Origin: BRHc4a sp049325055
GTDB taxonomy: Bacteria > Bacillota > Desulfotomaculia > Desulfotomaculales > Desulfocucumaceae
DNA length: 32,443 nt
Assembly (NCBI GenBank): GCA_049325055.1
Contig: JBMOPB010000101.1
Span: 1 to 32,443 of the forward strand
Direction of reading: 5' to 3'
The notes below the pieces were generated by a model. The model had not been told where the DNA came from, made no database searches, and worked only from the letters and a program-made list of their open reading frames with translations. Both the position numbers and the translations under genes were made by a program. Shown one piece after another: positions 8,378 through 16,163 of the stretch (position 1 is the first letter of the stretch; every line of letters starts with the position of its first letter).

Positions 8378-8768
8378 CGGCAAGGAATTTGACAGGCAAA
8401 CAATAATCATTCCCCAGCCTGTACCGGGGAAAGTGGAGACAAATACGCGAAACAGCGGGGCAAAGGCCGGATCATTCAACGAAGTACTTAGCGCGGAATT
8501 CGAAAAAACAAGGGAACTGAAGCTGTCAGCCCATGCTGAGCGCAGGTTGCGGGAAAGGAACGTGGTTTTGGGGCAGGAAGACATGCGGAAAATTGAAGGT
8601 GCTGTTCACAGGGCTGCCGCCAAGGGATCGAGGGAATCGCTGGTTATATTCGGCGACCTTGCCCTGGTTGCCAGTGTCAGGAACAGGACCATAATTACCG
8701 CAATGGAAGGCAAGGACATGAAAGAACACGTGTTTACAAATATCGACAGTGCAGTGATTGTAAAATAA
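8367..8768 (+). CDS. Flagellar operon protein, TIGR02530 type, function unknown
   Basis: The 133-residue product has a variable basic N-terminus and a conserved C-terminal part: LSAHAERRLRERNV, ESLVIFGDLALVASVRNRTI and HVFTNIDSAVIV. This matches my recollection of the TIGR02530 'flagellar operon protein' family, found between flgD and flgE in many Firmicutes. No catalytic motif is evident, and neither a signal peptide nor a membrane segment is present. The GTG start overlaps the flgD end, with GGGGG about 9 bases upstream, suggesting coupling. From position, a role in hook assembly or hook-gene regulation is possible, but this is inference. Confidence 0.85.
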   Translation: MKVNGKEFDRQTIIIPQPVPGKVETNTRNSGAKAGSFNEVLSAEFEKTRELKLSAHAERRLRERNVVLGQEDMRKIEGAVHRAAAKGSRESLVIFGDLALVASVRNRTIITAMEGKDMKEHVFTNIDSAVIVK

Positions 8769-8820
8769 ACAGCCGGCCCGAAAAGGAGGCTGTCAAACCG
8801 CCGAACGACTGAAGCGGTTT
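8769..8820 (+). other. Two tandem hairpins in the flgE leader
   Basis: ACAGCC...GGCTGT (8769-8793) and AAACCGC...GCGGTTT (8795-8820) can form consecutive stems between the TIGR02530-type gene and flgE. Neither is followed by a T-run, so they are more likely mRNA processing, stability or translational elements than terminators. The first loop contains an unused AAGGAGG. The 14-mer CCCGAAAAGGAGGC here (8777-8790) also occurs at 228-241 before fliE. Confidence 0.4.
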
Positions 8821-8857
8821 ATATGCAACACTTAAAAATTAACGGAGGTTCCAGAAT

Positions 8858-9637
8858 ATGATAAGGTCTCTCTTTTCCGGCGTATCCGGTCTTCGCAACC
8901 ACCAGGTGAGGATGGATACTGTTGCCAATAACATCGCCAACGTCAATACAACTGGCTTTAAAGCGGCACGGGCCAACTTCCAGGACAGCCTTAACCAGAC
9001 ACTGAGGGGAGGCGGCGCCGGGAGGAACCCGATGCAGGCCGGTACAGGCATAATGATCGGAAGCATTGGCACAAAGATGGAACAAGGCCCGCTGCAGATG
9101 ACCGGCCGGGCGCTTGACCTGGCTATCTCGGGAAACGGTTTCTTCAAGGTAAGCGACGGAGTCAACGAATACTACACCCGTGACGGAGCGTTTTTTATAG
9201 ATACAAACAACAATATTGTCAACTCCAGTGGACTGAAACTACAGAACGACGGCGGAGACATGGTGTTTGACGGAACTGTAGCCAGCCTGAGCATAGATAA
9301 AAACGGCCAGGTCACGTACTATACAACGGATGATCCAAATACTGCAAATACAGGCCTGGTTGTGCAGGTATTTACATTCCCCAACCAGGAAGGACTTTCA
9401 AAGGTGGGGAACAGCCTTTACAAATATGACCCGTCGGTAACCGGGGAGCCGGAGGCCCACACGCCCGGCAGCGACGGTTCCGGCAACATAGAGTCGGGCT
9501 ACCTGGAAATGTCAAACGCGGACCTCAGTGAAGAGTTCACCTCGATGATAACCACACAGCGGGGTTATCAGGCCAATTCAAGAGTAATAACGGTGTCGGA
9601 CACTCTACTGGAGGAATTGATTCAAATCAAGAGATAG
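8858..9637 (+). CDS. flgE: Flagellar hook protein FlgE (short, B. subtilis type)
   Basis: FlgE polymerises into the hook. The 259-residue protein begins MIRSLFSGVSGLRNHQVRMD and continues VANNIANVNTTGFKAARANF, the FlgE/F/G N-terminal D0 motif. It ends with SNADLSEEFTSMITTQRGYQ and the coiled C-terminal D0 helix. The length fits the short hook proteins of Bacillus-like bacteria rather than the 400-residue enteric form. The position after flgD and the TIGR02530-type gene supports FlgE over FlgG. CGGAGG lies about 10 bases before the ATG. A strong hairpin follows the stop. Confidence 0.93.
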   Translation: MIRSLFSGVSGLRNHQVRMDTVANNIANVNTTGFKAARANFQDSLNQTLRGGGAGRNPMQAGTGIMIGSIGTKMEQGPLQMTGRALDLAISGNGFFKVSDGVNEYYTRDGAFFIDTNNNIVNSSGLKLQNDGGDMVFDGTVASLSIDKNGQVTYYTTDDPNTANTGLVVQVFTFPNQEGLSKVGNSLYKYDPSVTGEPEAHTPGSDGSGNIESGYLEMSNADLSEEFTSMITTQRGYQANSRVITVSDTLLEELIQIKR

Positions 9638-9650
9638 TTGACTAATTTGT

Positions 9651-9680
9651 GACTGCCCGGCCCGTGGGTCGGGCAGTCAT
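9651..9680 (+). terminator. Strong hairpin between flgE and fliL (partial terminator or processing site)
   Basis: GACTGCCCG (9651-9659) pairs perfectly with CGGGCAGTC (9670-9678); the loop can extend as CCC-GT-GGG. Only ATTTA follows, so termination would be weak. It lies directly after flgE, which is needed in high copy. It could lower read-through into fliL or protect the 3' end of flgE mRNA. Confidence 0.5.
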
Positions 9681-9696
9681 TTAGGGAGAAGGAACT

Positions 9697-10197
9697 ATGG
9701 CGGGTAAAGTCGAAAAAGAAAGAGACAAGGAAAATATAGAACAGCCTCAAAAAAAGAAAAGATCCGGCTTTAAGGTAATTCTTATGGCAGCCGTTGGGGC
9801 TCTGGCGGTAGGGGGCCTTTTGATGGGTGTCGTAATTTACTTTTTTGGCATTCCGGGTGTTATTCCAAAGATGAAGGCAACACCGCCTCCGCAATATGAG
9901 CTTCTGGAGCTGGGAGAGCGGGTGGTGAATCTGGCGGACCACGGGGGCATGAGATACCTGAGGCTTCGTATAGTGCTTGAATTTAAGAAAAATGAAAAAC
10001 TTGCCGCTGAAATAAAGGAAAAGAACGCCCCGGTTATGGAGGATATACTCCATGTACTGAGGAGCAAGTCGGTTGATGATATAAGGCCCCTTGAAAAAGA
10101 AGAGAAAGTAAAACAGGAAATTATAAACAAGATTAACGCCAGGTTTAAAAACGGCAAGGTGGAAAGGGTTTATTTCAGTGATTTTCTGATCCAGTAA
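9697..10197 (+). CDS. fliL: Flagellar basal body-associated protein FliL
   Basis: FliL surrounds the stator and supports torque generation. The product (166 residues) has a Lys/Glu-rich cytoplasmic N-terminus, one membrane helix (about residues 26-50, VILMAAVGALAVGGLL...) and an external stomatin-like domain. It ends KVERVYFSDFLIQ, matching the FliL C-terminus. The ATG follows GGAGAAGG. In many clostridia flbD, motA and motB lie between flgE and fliL; none is present here. Confidence 0.93.
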   Translation: MAGKVEKERDKENIEQPQKKKRSGFKVILMAAVGALAVGGLLMGVVIYFFGIPGVIPKMKATPPPQYELLELGERVVNLADHGGMRYLRLRIVLEFKKNEKLAAEIKEKNAPVMEDILHVLRSKSVDDIRPLEKEEKVKQEIINKINARFKNGKVERVYFSDFLIQ

Positions 10198-10217
10198 AGC
10201 CCGGGGGTTTATAAGAT

Positions 10218-10589
10218 ATGATGAAGCAGGAAGATATCAAGGAGTTTCTCAACAAAATGGCCGGGCCTGATATTGTCAGGAAGGTTGAATATCCTGTCTT
10301 CACCCAGCCTCCCCCTTCAGACAACATAAAGGTAAGCATAAATTTCATTGATGACATACAGGTGACCATAACCGCGGAATTGGGAAGAACCACCATGAAG
10401 ATAAGGGACATATTGAAACTGTCCGAGGGATCAATATTGGAATTGGAACAACCTGCCGGGGAAACTTCCGAGGTTTATATAAACGACCAGAAAATGGGTA
10501 AGGGTGAGGTTATCGTTATAGGCAGCAATTTCGGTATAAGGATAGAAAGCATACTGCAGAAAGAAAAGAAGGAAAGTTTTGGTAAGTAA
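10218..10589 (+). CDS. fliN: Flagellar motor switch protein FliN (short, single SpoA domain)
   Basis: FliN/SpoA domains form the bottom of the C ring and dock FliH. The 123-residue product has a short N-terminal extension followed by one complete SpoA domain: VTITAELGRTTMKIRDILKL, EVYINDQKMGKGEVIVIGSN and FGIRIESIL. There is no CheC-like phosphatase part. A separate FliY with its own SpoA domain lies at the distal end of the cluster. This fliN sits between fliL and fliO, where B. subtilis has fliM-fliY-cheY. Two ATGs (10218, 10221) could serve as start. Confidence 0.9.
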   Translation: MMKQEDIKEFLNKMAGPDIVRKVEYPVFTQPPPSDNIKVSINFIDDIQVTITAELGRTTMKIRDILKLSEGSILELEQPAGETSEVYINDQKMGKGEVIVIGSNFGIRIESILQKEKKESFGK

Positions 10590-10591
10590 TA

Positions 10592-10978
10592 ATGGATAAG
10601 GACTTCTTAAGCGCAGCCATAAGAATAATAATCGCTCTACCGCTGGTGACCGCACTGGCGTATTTTTTGATCAAGTACGGCCTTGCCAGGCGCGCGGTTT
10701 TTCCCGGTGGAAAAAGATGTATGCGGCTGGTTGAGCAGATTCCAATAGGGCCCAAAACAACCATAAGCCTTGTGGAGGTTGGAGGGAGCTATATACTGCT
10801 GGCTCACTCCGATAACGGCTTTTATGTGATAAGGGAAATGGATCAGCTGCCGGAACCTGTGTCCGTTCAAAGCCAGGAGATGGTTGACATAAAGGAAATA
10901 CTTGACAATCTGAAGCAGTCGGCCGGCAGGAATGAGCTGATTGGCAGACTATTATCCTGGAAAGGCAGGACAAAATGA
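10592..10978 (+). CDS. fliO: Flagellar biosynthesis protein FliO (FliZ)
   Basis: FliO helps assemble the FliP/Q/R export gate. The 128-residue protein has an N-terminal membrane helix (about residues 8-28, IRIIIALPLVTALAYFLIKY). A cytoplasmic domain follows with RCMRLVEQIPIGPKTTISLV and YILLAHSDNGFYVI, as in FliO/FliZ proteins. It starts 2 bases after fliN and its stop overlaps the fliP start (ATGA). Confidence 0.9.
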   Translation: MDKDFLSAAIRIIIALPLVTALAYFLIKYGLARRAVFPGGKRCMRLVEQIPIGPKTTISLVEVGGSYILLAHSDNGFYVIREMDQLPEPVSVQSQEMVDIKEILDNLKQSAGRNELIGRLLSWKGRTK

Positions 10979-11766
10979 TACTTATGAGGGCATTGACCTC
11001 CGGACCCGGGGGAAGCTGTTGTAAAAGATATTTATTCCTGGCGCCGTTATTCATTGCCGCGTTTTTGCTGCCGGCTGAGGCATACGCACAGCCACTCCCC
11101 GGTATAGACCTAAGAGTAAACCCCACGGACAGCCCCACTGAGGTGGTTGACAGCGTCAAGCTCCTGGTTTTGCTGAGTGTTCTTGCGCTGACGCCGGCCT
11201 TTATAATGATGGTGACAAGCTTTACAAGGATTGTGGTTGTGCTTTCCCTGCTGCGCGGAGCCATCGGCGCCACTATGACCCCTCCTAACCAGGTCCTGAT
11301 CGGGCTTGCCCTGTTTCTGACCTTTTTTATTATGGCTCCGGTATACAACCAGATAAATGAAAAAGCCATAAAGCCTTACCTGGAGAACCGCATTACCCAG
11401 GAGCAGGCCATGGATGAGGCGTACAAGCCCCTCAGGACATTCATGCTAAAACAAACCAGGGAGAAAGATCTGGCTTTGTTTGTATCCATTTCAAAATCAG
11501 AACGCCCCCGGAGCCCGGAGGATGTGCCCCTAACCGTTTTGGCGCCGGCTTTCGTGATCAGTGAGCTGAAAACGGCCTTTCAGATGGGATTCCTGCTTTA
11601 CGTGCCTTTTCTGGTGATTGACATAGTGGTGGCCAGCACGTTGATGTCCATGGGTATGTTTATGCTTCCTCCCGTAATGATATCGCTGCCGTTTAAACTG
11701 CTGCTTTTTGTTATGGTGGACGGCTGGTATTTAGTGGTTAAGTCACTGGTGGAAAGCTTCGGCTAA
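10975..11766 (+). CDS. fliP: Flagellar export gate protein FliP
   Basis: FliP forms the export pore complex with FliQ and FliR. The 263-residue protein has an N-terminal signal-like segment ending AEAYAQ (about residue 40), normal for FliP. It then has family motifs MMVTSFTRIVVVLSLLRGAI, PPNQVLIGLALFLTFFIM and VPFLVIDIVVASTLMSMGM, and four membrane helices. Its ATG overlaps the fliO stop; an alternative ATG lies at 10984. It is the first gene of the uninterrupted fliP-Q-R-flhB export block. Confidence 0.96.
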   Translation: MILMRALTSGPGGSCCKRYLFLAPLFIAAFLLPAEAYAQPLPGIDLRVNPTDSPTEVVDSVKLLVLLSVLALTPAFIMMVTSFTRIVVVLSLLRGAIGATMTPPNQVLIGLALFLTFFIMAPVYNQINEKAIKPYLENRITQEQAMDEAYKPLRTFMLKQTREKDLALFVSISKSERPRSPEDVPLTVLAPAFVISELKTAFQMGFLLYVPFLVIDIVVASTLMSMGMFMLPPVMISLPFKLLLFVMVDGWYLVVKSLVESFG

Positions 11767-11788
11767 AATCAAAACCTGGAGGCGGAAT

Positions 11789-12058
11789 GTGACTGATTCA
11801 TTTGCCATTCAAATAGTCAGGGACGCCCTGATTATGGTACTGGTGATTTCTGTGCCCATCCTGGTTGCCGGGATGCTGGTGGGACTTATCATCAGTATAC
11901 TGCAGGCAACAACCCAGATACAGGAGCAGTCTTTATCCTTTGTCCCGAAGCTGGTTGCGGTTCTTGTGGTGTTGGTGGTGCTGGCCCCCTGGATATTAAA
12001 CGTTCTTGTGGGCTATACCGAAGATATCTTTGCCAAAATACCTCTAATGGTCAGATAG
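11789..12058 (+). CDS. fliQ: Flagellar export gate protein FliQ
   Basis: FliQ is a small two-helix export-gate subunit. The 89-residue product carries the helix ALIMVLVISVPILVAGMLVG and LISILQATTQIQEQSLSFVP, a family hallmark, then a second helix (VLVVLVVLAPWILNVLVGY). The start is GTG with GGAGG at 11778-11782. It lies between fliP and fliR as almost everywhere. Confidence 0.96.
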   Translation: MTDSFAIQIVRDALIMVLVISVPILVAGMLVGLIISILQATTQIQEQSLSFVPKLVAVLVVLVVLAPWILNVLVGYTEDIFAKIPLMVR

Positions 12059-12101
12059 AATTGGAATCTGCAATTCCGGTAATAAGAGCGGGTTTGAATA
12101 A

Positions 12102-12878
12102 ATGCTGAATTTTGAGCTGGTGATTACATTTTTGCTGGTTTTTGCCAGGATGGGGGCATTTTTGGTAACATCGCCGGTTTTCGGAGGGCAATATACGCCG
12201 GGACCGGTCAAGGCCGGCATGGCATTTGTGATCTCGCTGGTGTTGCTTCCCCACATAGTTCCGCCTCAACATGATGTGACCGGCGGACTTTTCGGGTTTT
12301 CACTGGAGGTTATTAGGGAAATTGGTGTTGGGCTTTTAATGGGCTTTATCTGCAACATGGTTTTGCAGGTATTGAACATATTGGGCCAGCTATTTGACCT
12401 GCACATAGGTTTAATGATGTCAAATATATTTGACCCCGTGACCGGGGGGCAGGCTACACTTACAGCCAAGTTCCTATATTTGCTGGGGATAGTTCTGTTT
12501 TTTATACTGGATGGCCATCACATGCTTTTGGCCGGTATGGCCAAAAGCTTTCAGATAGTGCCCCTGGGTGCCGCTGTTTTTAACGGCAGCGGCGCGCTGG
12601 TGATTATAAAATCATTTGCCAGAATGGTGACGGTGGCCGTGCAGCTCAGCGCGCCAATCATAGCCGTAATACTTATCATTGACGTTTGCCTTGGGCTGCT
12701 GGGACGGACCGCTCCCCAGATGAATATTTTTATGCTGGGATTTCCTGTAAAGATAGGGGCGGGCATACTGACACTGGCTGTTATGGTGCCCCTTATGGGA
12801 ATGGTGTTTCAATCCCTGTACAAGATGATGGAAAGAGACCTGTATACTCTTTTGAAGGGATTGATCCAGAGTGGCTGA
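12102..12878 (+). CDS. fliR: Flagellar export gate protein FliR
   Basis: FliR is the single-copy gate subunit that binds FlhB. The 258-residue protein is strongly hydrophobic with about six membrane helices. Its motifs include FLLVFARMGAFLVTSPVFGG near the N-terminus and LFDLHIGLMMSNIFDPVTGG in the middle. The C-terminus overlaps the GTG start of flhB by 8 bases, indicating translational coupling with its assembly partner. Confidence 0.95.
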   Translation: MLNFELVITFLLVFARMGAFLVTSPVFGGQYTPGPVKAGMAFVISLVLLPHIVPPQHDVTGGLFGFSLEVIREIGVGLLMGFICNMVLQVLNILGQLFDLHIGLMMSNIFDPVTGGQATLTAKFLYLLGIVLFFILDGHHMLLAGMAKSFQIVPLGAAVFNGSGALVIIKSFARMVTVAVQLSAPIIAVILIIDVCLGLLGRTAPQMNIFMLGFPVKIGAGILTLAVMVPLMGMVFQSLYKMMERDLYTLLKGLIQSG

Positions 12879-13938
12879 ATCCGGCCAGGAAAAAACTGAA
12901 CAGCCAACTCCAAGAAAGCTGCAGGAGGCCCGGAAGAAAGGGCAGGTGGCCAAGAGCAAAGACCTCTCCGCAGCCGTTGTGCTTATGGCAGCAGTGGGAG
13001 TTTTTTTTGTAATGGCTCAGGGTGCCGTAGCCAGCCTGGAGAGGCATTTGACCTGGTATTTTTCGAACATTTTTTCTTTCGGATTTCCAGACAAACATCT
13101 GCCGTGGATTTTACTGGAGAGTTTAATTGAAATATCATTGATTTTCGCTCCTGTGTTTCTGATCACCATAGTGTTCGCCGTCCTTGGAAATGTGATGCAG
13201 AGCGGCATTTTTCTGTCCCCGGAAGCTGTGATGTTTAAACTGGAAAGAATCAACCCCCTGGAAGGTCTAAAAAGAATATTCAGCGTAAACAGCCTCGTTG
13301 AGCTTGTTAAAAGCGTTATCAAAGTCAGCATTGTAGGCGTGGTAAGCTACCTGGTGGCTGTCAAATACATACCGGTGCTGCTCATGGTTTATTATAAAAA
13401 TCCTGTTCAGGAGCTGCTGGAGATAGCAGACGTTATCATTGTGGTGGCCGCAGCGGGGGGAGGATCATACCTGGTGCTGGCGCTGGCGGATTATTACTAC
13501 CAGCGGTTTGATTTTCTCAAGAGAATGCGCATGACCAAGCAGGAAATAAAGGATGAGTACAAGCAAACCGAGGGTGACCCCCAGATAAAGGGCTGGATCC
13601 GTAAGCGGCAGCGCGAAATTGTGTTAAACCGGATCAGGCAGGAGGTGCCCAAGGCTACCGTGGTTGTCACAAACCCCATTCACTATGCGGTGGCCTTGAA
13701 GTACGAGGAAGGCGTTACCGGAGCCCCCGTTGTGGTTGCCAAGGGCGCAGGCGATATAGCGCTCAGGCTGAAAGACATCGCGGCAAAGAACAGTGTGCCG
13801 GTGATTGAGAACCCGCCCCTTGCCCGCTCTCTTTTTAAGCAGGTTGATATAGGCAGGGAAATCCCGGTGGAACTGTACCAGTCGGTGGCCGAGGTGCTGG
13901 CCATGGTTATGAAGCTTAAAAACAGAAGGATTGTTTAA
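12871..13938 (+). CDS. flhB: Export-specificity switch protein FlhB with NPIH cleavage-site variant
   Basis: FlhB has four membrane helices and a cytoplasmic domain that switches export from hook to filament substrates. The 355-residue product starts ESGQEKTEQPTPRKLQEARK (after the initial Met-Ala), the standard opening. Its membrane region and linker (DEYKQTEGDPQIKGWIRKRQ) are normal. The usual NPTH autocleavage motif reads N268-P269-I270-H271 (bases 13672-13683), within VVVTNPIHYAVALKY. In the family the Asn and Pro are needed for cleavage; Thr is usually conserved. The gene starts within the fliR 3' end. Confidence 0.96.
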   Translation: MAESGQEKTEQPTPRKLQEARKKGQVAKSKDLSAAVVLMAAVGVFFVMAQGAVASLERHLTWYFSNIFSFGFPDKHLPWILLESLIEISLIFAPVFLITIVFAVLGNVMQSGIFLSPEAVMFKLERINPLEGLKRIFSVNSLVELVKSVIKVSIVGVVSYLVAVKYIPVLLMVYYKNPVQELLEIADVIIVVAAAGGGSYLVLALADYYYQRFDFLKRMRMTKQEIKDEYKQTEGDPQIKGWIRKRQREIVLNRIRQEVPKATVVVTNPIHYAVALKYEEGVTGAPVVVAKGAGDIALRLKDIAAKNSVPVIENPPLARSLFKQVDIGREIPVELYQSVAEVLAMVMKLKNRRIV

Positions 13939-13962
13939 GGCTTATACTGTAAGTGTTTTGGG

Positions 13963-14060
13963 TCAGAATTCAGAATTCAGAATTCAGAATGGTTAAGGCA
14001 TTCCTAATGCGATAGCCAACAGCCAATAGCGGCATAAGTGTTTGACTACTGAATACTGAC
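13963..14060. repeat. Heptamer repeat locus C (flhB-flhA gap), inverted ends
   Basis: The left arm is four perfect tandem TCAGAAT units (13963-13990). The right arm is GACTACT, GAATACT, GAC (14044-14060), the inverted type: its reverse complement reads GTCAGTATTCAGTAGTC. The core contains another heptamer run, CGATAGC, CAACAGC, CAATAGC (14010-14030). The locus begins 24 bases after the flhB stop and occupies most of the gap before the flhA ribosome site (GGGAGG). Confidence 0.8.
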
Positions 14061-14087
14061 GGAAAACAACCTCCCGGGAGGAATTAT

Positions 14088-16163
14088 ATGCCCCCCCTGA
14101 CTTCAGCAACTGTGTTTCAAAGCATAAAAAAGCATACCGACATGGTTATAGCAGCCCTGGTCATCGGTATACTGCTGATGATCATAATACCGCTTCCCCC
14201 GGCTTTGCTGGATATTTTTCTGGTGCTGAGCATAAGCATCGGGCTGGTGATTTTACTCATAACCATGTTTACAACAGAGCCCCTTCAGTTTTCTATTTTT
14301 CCTTCCCTTTTGCTGGTTACAACCCTATACCGTCTGGCCCTGAATATATCGTCCACAAGGCTTATACTTGGACAGGCCGAGGCTGGACAGGTTATTGAGG
14401 CTTTTGGCACCTTTGTGGTGGGCAACAACTACCTTGTTGGTTTTATTGTCTTTATAATAATCACCATCATACAGTTTGTGGTTATCACCAGCGGTTCGGG
14501 CAGGGTGGCCGAGGTGGCGGCCAGGTTCACGCTTGACGCAATGCCCGGAAAGCAGATGAGCATAGATGCTGACTTTAACGCAGGGCTTATAAGCGAGGCC
14601 GAGGCACGGGAAAGAAGGAAAAAACTGCAGCGCGAGGCAGACTTTTTCGGTGCAATGGACGGTGCAAGCAAGTTTGTGCGCGGTGACGCCATAGCCGGAA
14701 TACTGATAACCATGATAAACATAATTGGAGGCATTCTTATCGGGGTTATCCAGATGGACATGCCTGCCACTGATGCCCTTCAGTTATATACCATACTAAC
14801 CATCGGAGACGGACTGGTGACGCAGATACCCGCCCTGCTTATTTCCACCTCGGCGGGCATATTGGTGACCAGGGCCACCTCGGACAGCAGCTTCGGCACC
14901 GATATTGCCGGTCAGTTTACCAGGTTCCCAAAGATTATCTTCCTGGTGGCCGGTGTTTTGTTCATCCTGGGCCTGGTTCCCGCAATGCCCAATATACTTT
15001 TTATAGCCTTTGCAGCCGGCGCGGGCTACCTGGCATACAGCCTGACACGGAAAAACATGAAGAAGGAAGAGGAAATCAAGGCGGCTGCCGCCATTGAAAA
15101 AACACAGAAGAAAAAAGAGCCGGAAAGTGTCACAAATTACTTCCAGGTGGATCCGCTTCAAATAGAAATAGGATATAACCTTATTCCCCTGACCGATGAA
15201 AGCCAGGGAGGAGACCTATTGAACCGGTTGTCAGCGGTAAGGAGGCAGTGCGCCGCCGAAATGGGTATTTACGTCCGCCCCATCAGGATACGGGATAACC
15301 TTCAGCTGTCCGCCAACGGTTATGTATTTAAGCTGCGGGGTGAGGAAACCGCCTCCGGAGAACTGATGCCCGGTTATTACCTGGCCATGGACCCCACCGG
15401 AGGGAATGCCAGCATTGACGGAATACCCACAAGGGAGCCCACTTTCGGGCTTTCCGCCCTGTGGATCAGCCCGTCTGAAAAAGACAGGGCTGAGCTGATG
15501 GGGCTTACCGTTGTTGACTGTTCAACCGTACTGGTCACTCATTTGACTGAGTTTATCAAAAGTAATGCCCATGAACTTCTAGGCAGGCAGGAAGTCAGGG
15601 AACTGCTGGAAGTGGTTAAGGATAAAGACCCGGCAGTTCTGGATGACCTTACACCGGACGTTATTTCCCTGGGGGACATTCAGAAGGTGCTACAGAATCT
15701 CCTTCGTGAAAAGGTGCCTGTTAGGGACCTGGTATCAATACTGGAAGCTGTTGCCGATGCGGTCCGCATGAACAGGGACATCGATTTTATTACCGAGCAG
15801 GTGCGGCAGTCCATATCAAGGACAATTTGCAGGCAATATGTCAACAGGGAAAACAAGCTGGAGGTCATAACGCTTCACCCGAAGGTTGAGCAGACTGTCT
15901 CAGACTCAATACAGCCAACGCAACTTGGGTCATATCCGGTTCTGGAGCCCGGGCTCGCAAGGCAATTGCTTGAGATAATAAGGGATACCACCGATAAGGT
16001 CGCAATGAAGGGACTCACACCTGTAATACTGTGCTCGCCAAGGATTAGGCTTCCTTTAAGGCGGTTTACCGAGAGGTATCTTCCAGGCATAGCCATACTA
16101 TCCCTGAACGAGATCTCCGCCAGTATAGAGGTGGAGGCGGTGGGGACGGTGGTTCTTAATTGA
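14088..16163 (+). CDS. flhA: Flagellar export gate protein FlhA
   Basis: FlhA is the nonameric export gate component that couples proton flow to export. The 691-residue protein has an N-terminal half with about eight membrane helices. It contains the cytoplasmic FHIPEP-family loop (LDAMPGKQMSIDADFNAGLI, then ADFFGAMDGASKFVRGDAIA). The soluble C-terminal domain runs from about residue 355. A GGGAGG site precedes the ATG. The stop overlaps the TTG start of flhF (TTGA). Confidence 0.97.
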   Translation: MPPLTSATVFQSIKKHTDMVIAALVIGILLMIIIPLPPALLDIFLVLSISIGLVILLITMFTTEPLQFSIFPSLLLVTTLYRLALNISSTRLILGQAEAGQVIEAFGTFVVGNNYLVGFIVFIIITIIQFVVITSGSGRVAEVAARFTLDAMPGKQMSIDADFNAGLISEAEARERRKKLQREADFFGAMDGASKFVRGDAIAGILITMINIIGGILIGVIQMDMPATDALQLYTILTIGDGLVTQIPALLISTSAGILVTRATSDSSFGTDIAGQFTRFPKIIFLVAGVLFILGLVPAMPNILFIAFAAGAGYLAYSLTRKNMKKEEEIKAAAAIEKTQKKKEPESVTNYFQVDPLQIEIGYNLIPLTDESQGGDLLNRLSAVRRQCAAEMGIYVRPIRIRDNLQLSANGYVFKLRGEETASGELMPGYYLAMDPTGGNASIDGIPTREPTFGLSALWISPSEKDRAELMGLTVVDCSTVLVTHLTEFIKSNAHELLGRQEVRELLEVVKDKDPAVLDDLTPDVISLGDIQKVLQNLLREKVPVRDLVSILEAVADAVRMNRDIDFITEQVRQSISRTICRQYVNRENKLEVITLHPKVEQTVSDSIQPTQLGSYPVLEPGLARQLLEIIRDTTDKVAMKGLTPVILCSPRIRLPLRRFTERYLPGIAILSLNEISASIEVEAVGTVVLN

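Noticed and set aside
8823..8861. 12-codon leader ORF whose TGA overlaps the flgE ATG
   Set aside because: The ATGA overlap looks like coupling, but the ORF has no ribosome site at proper spacing, and the flgE site lies inside it.
10671..11369. 232-codon - strand ORF opposite fliO/fliP
   Set aside because: Antisense to two well-supported genes and without family motifs.
13963..13990. CRISPR array or simple microsatellite
   Set aside because: Units are 7 bp with no spacers, so it is not CRISPR. The unit sequence varies while the period is kept at several loci, which argues against plain slippage.
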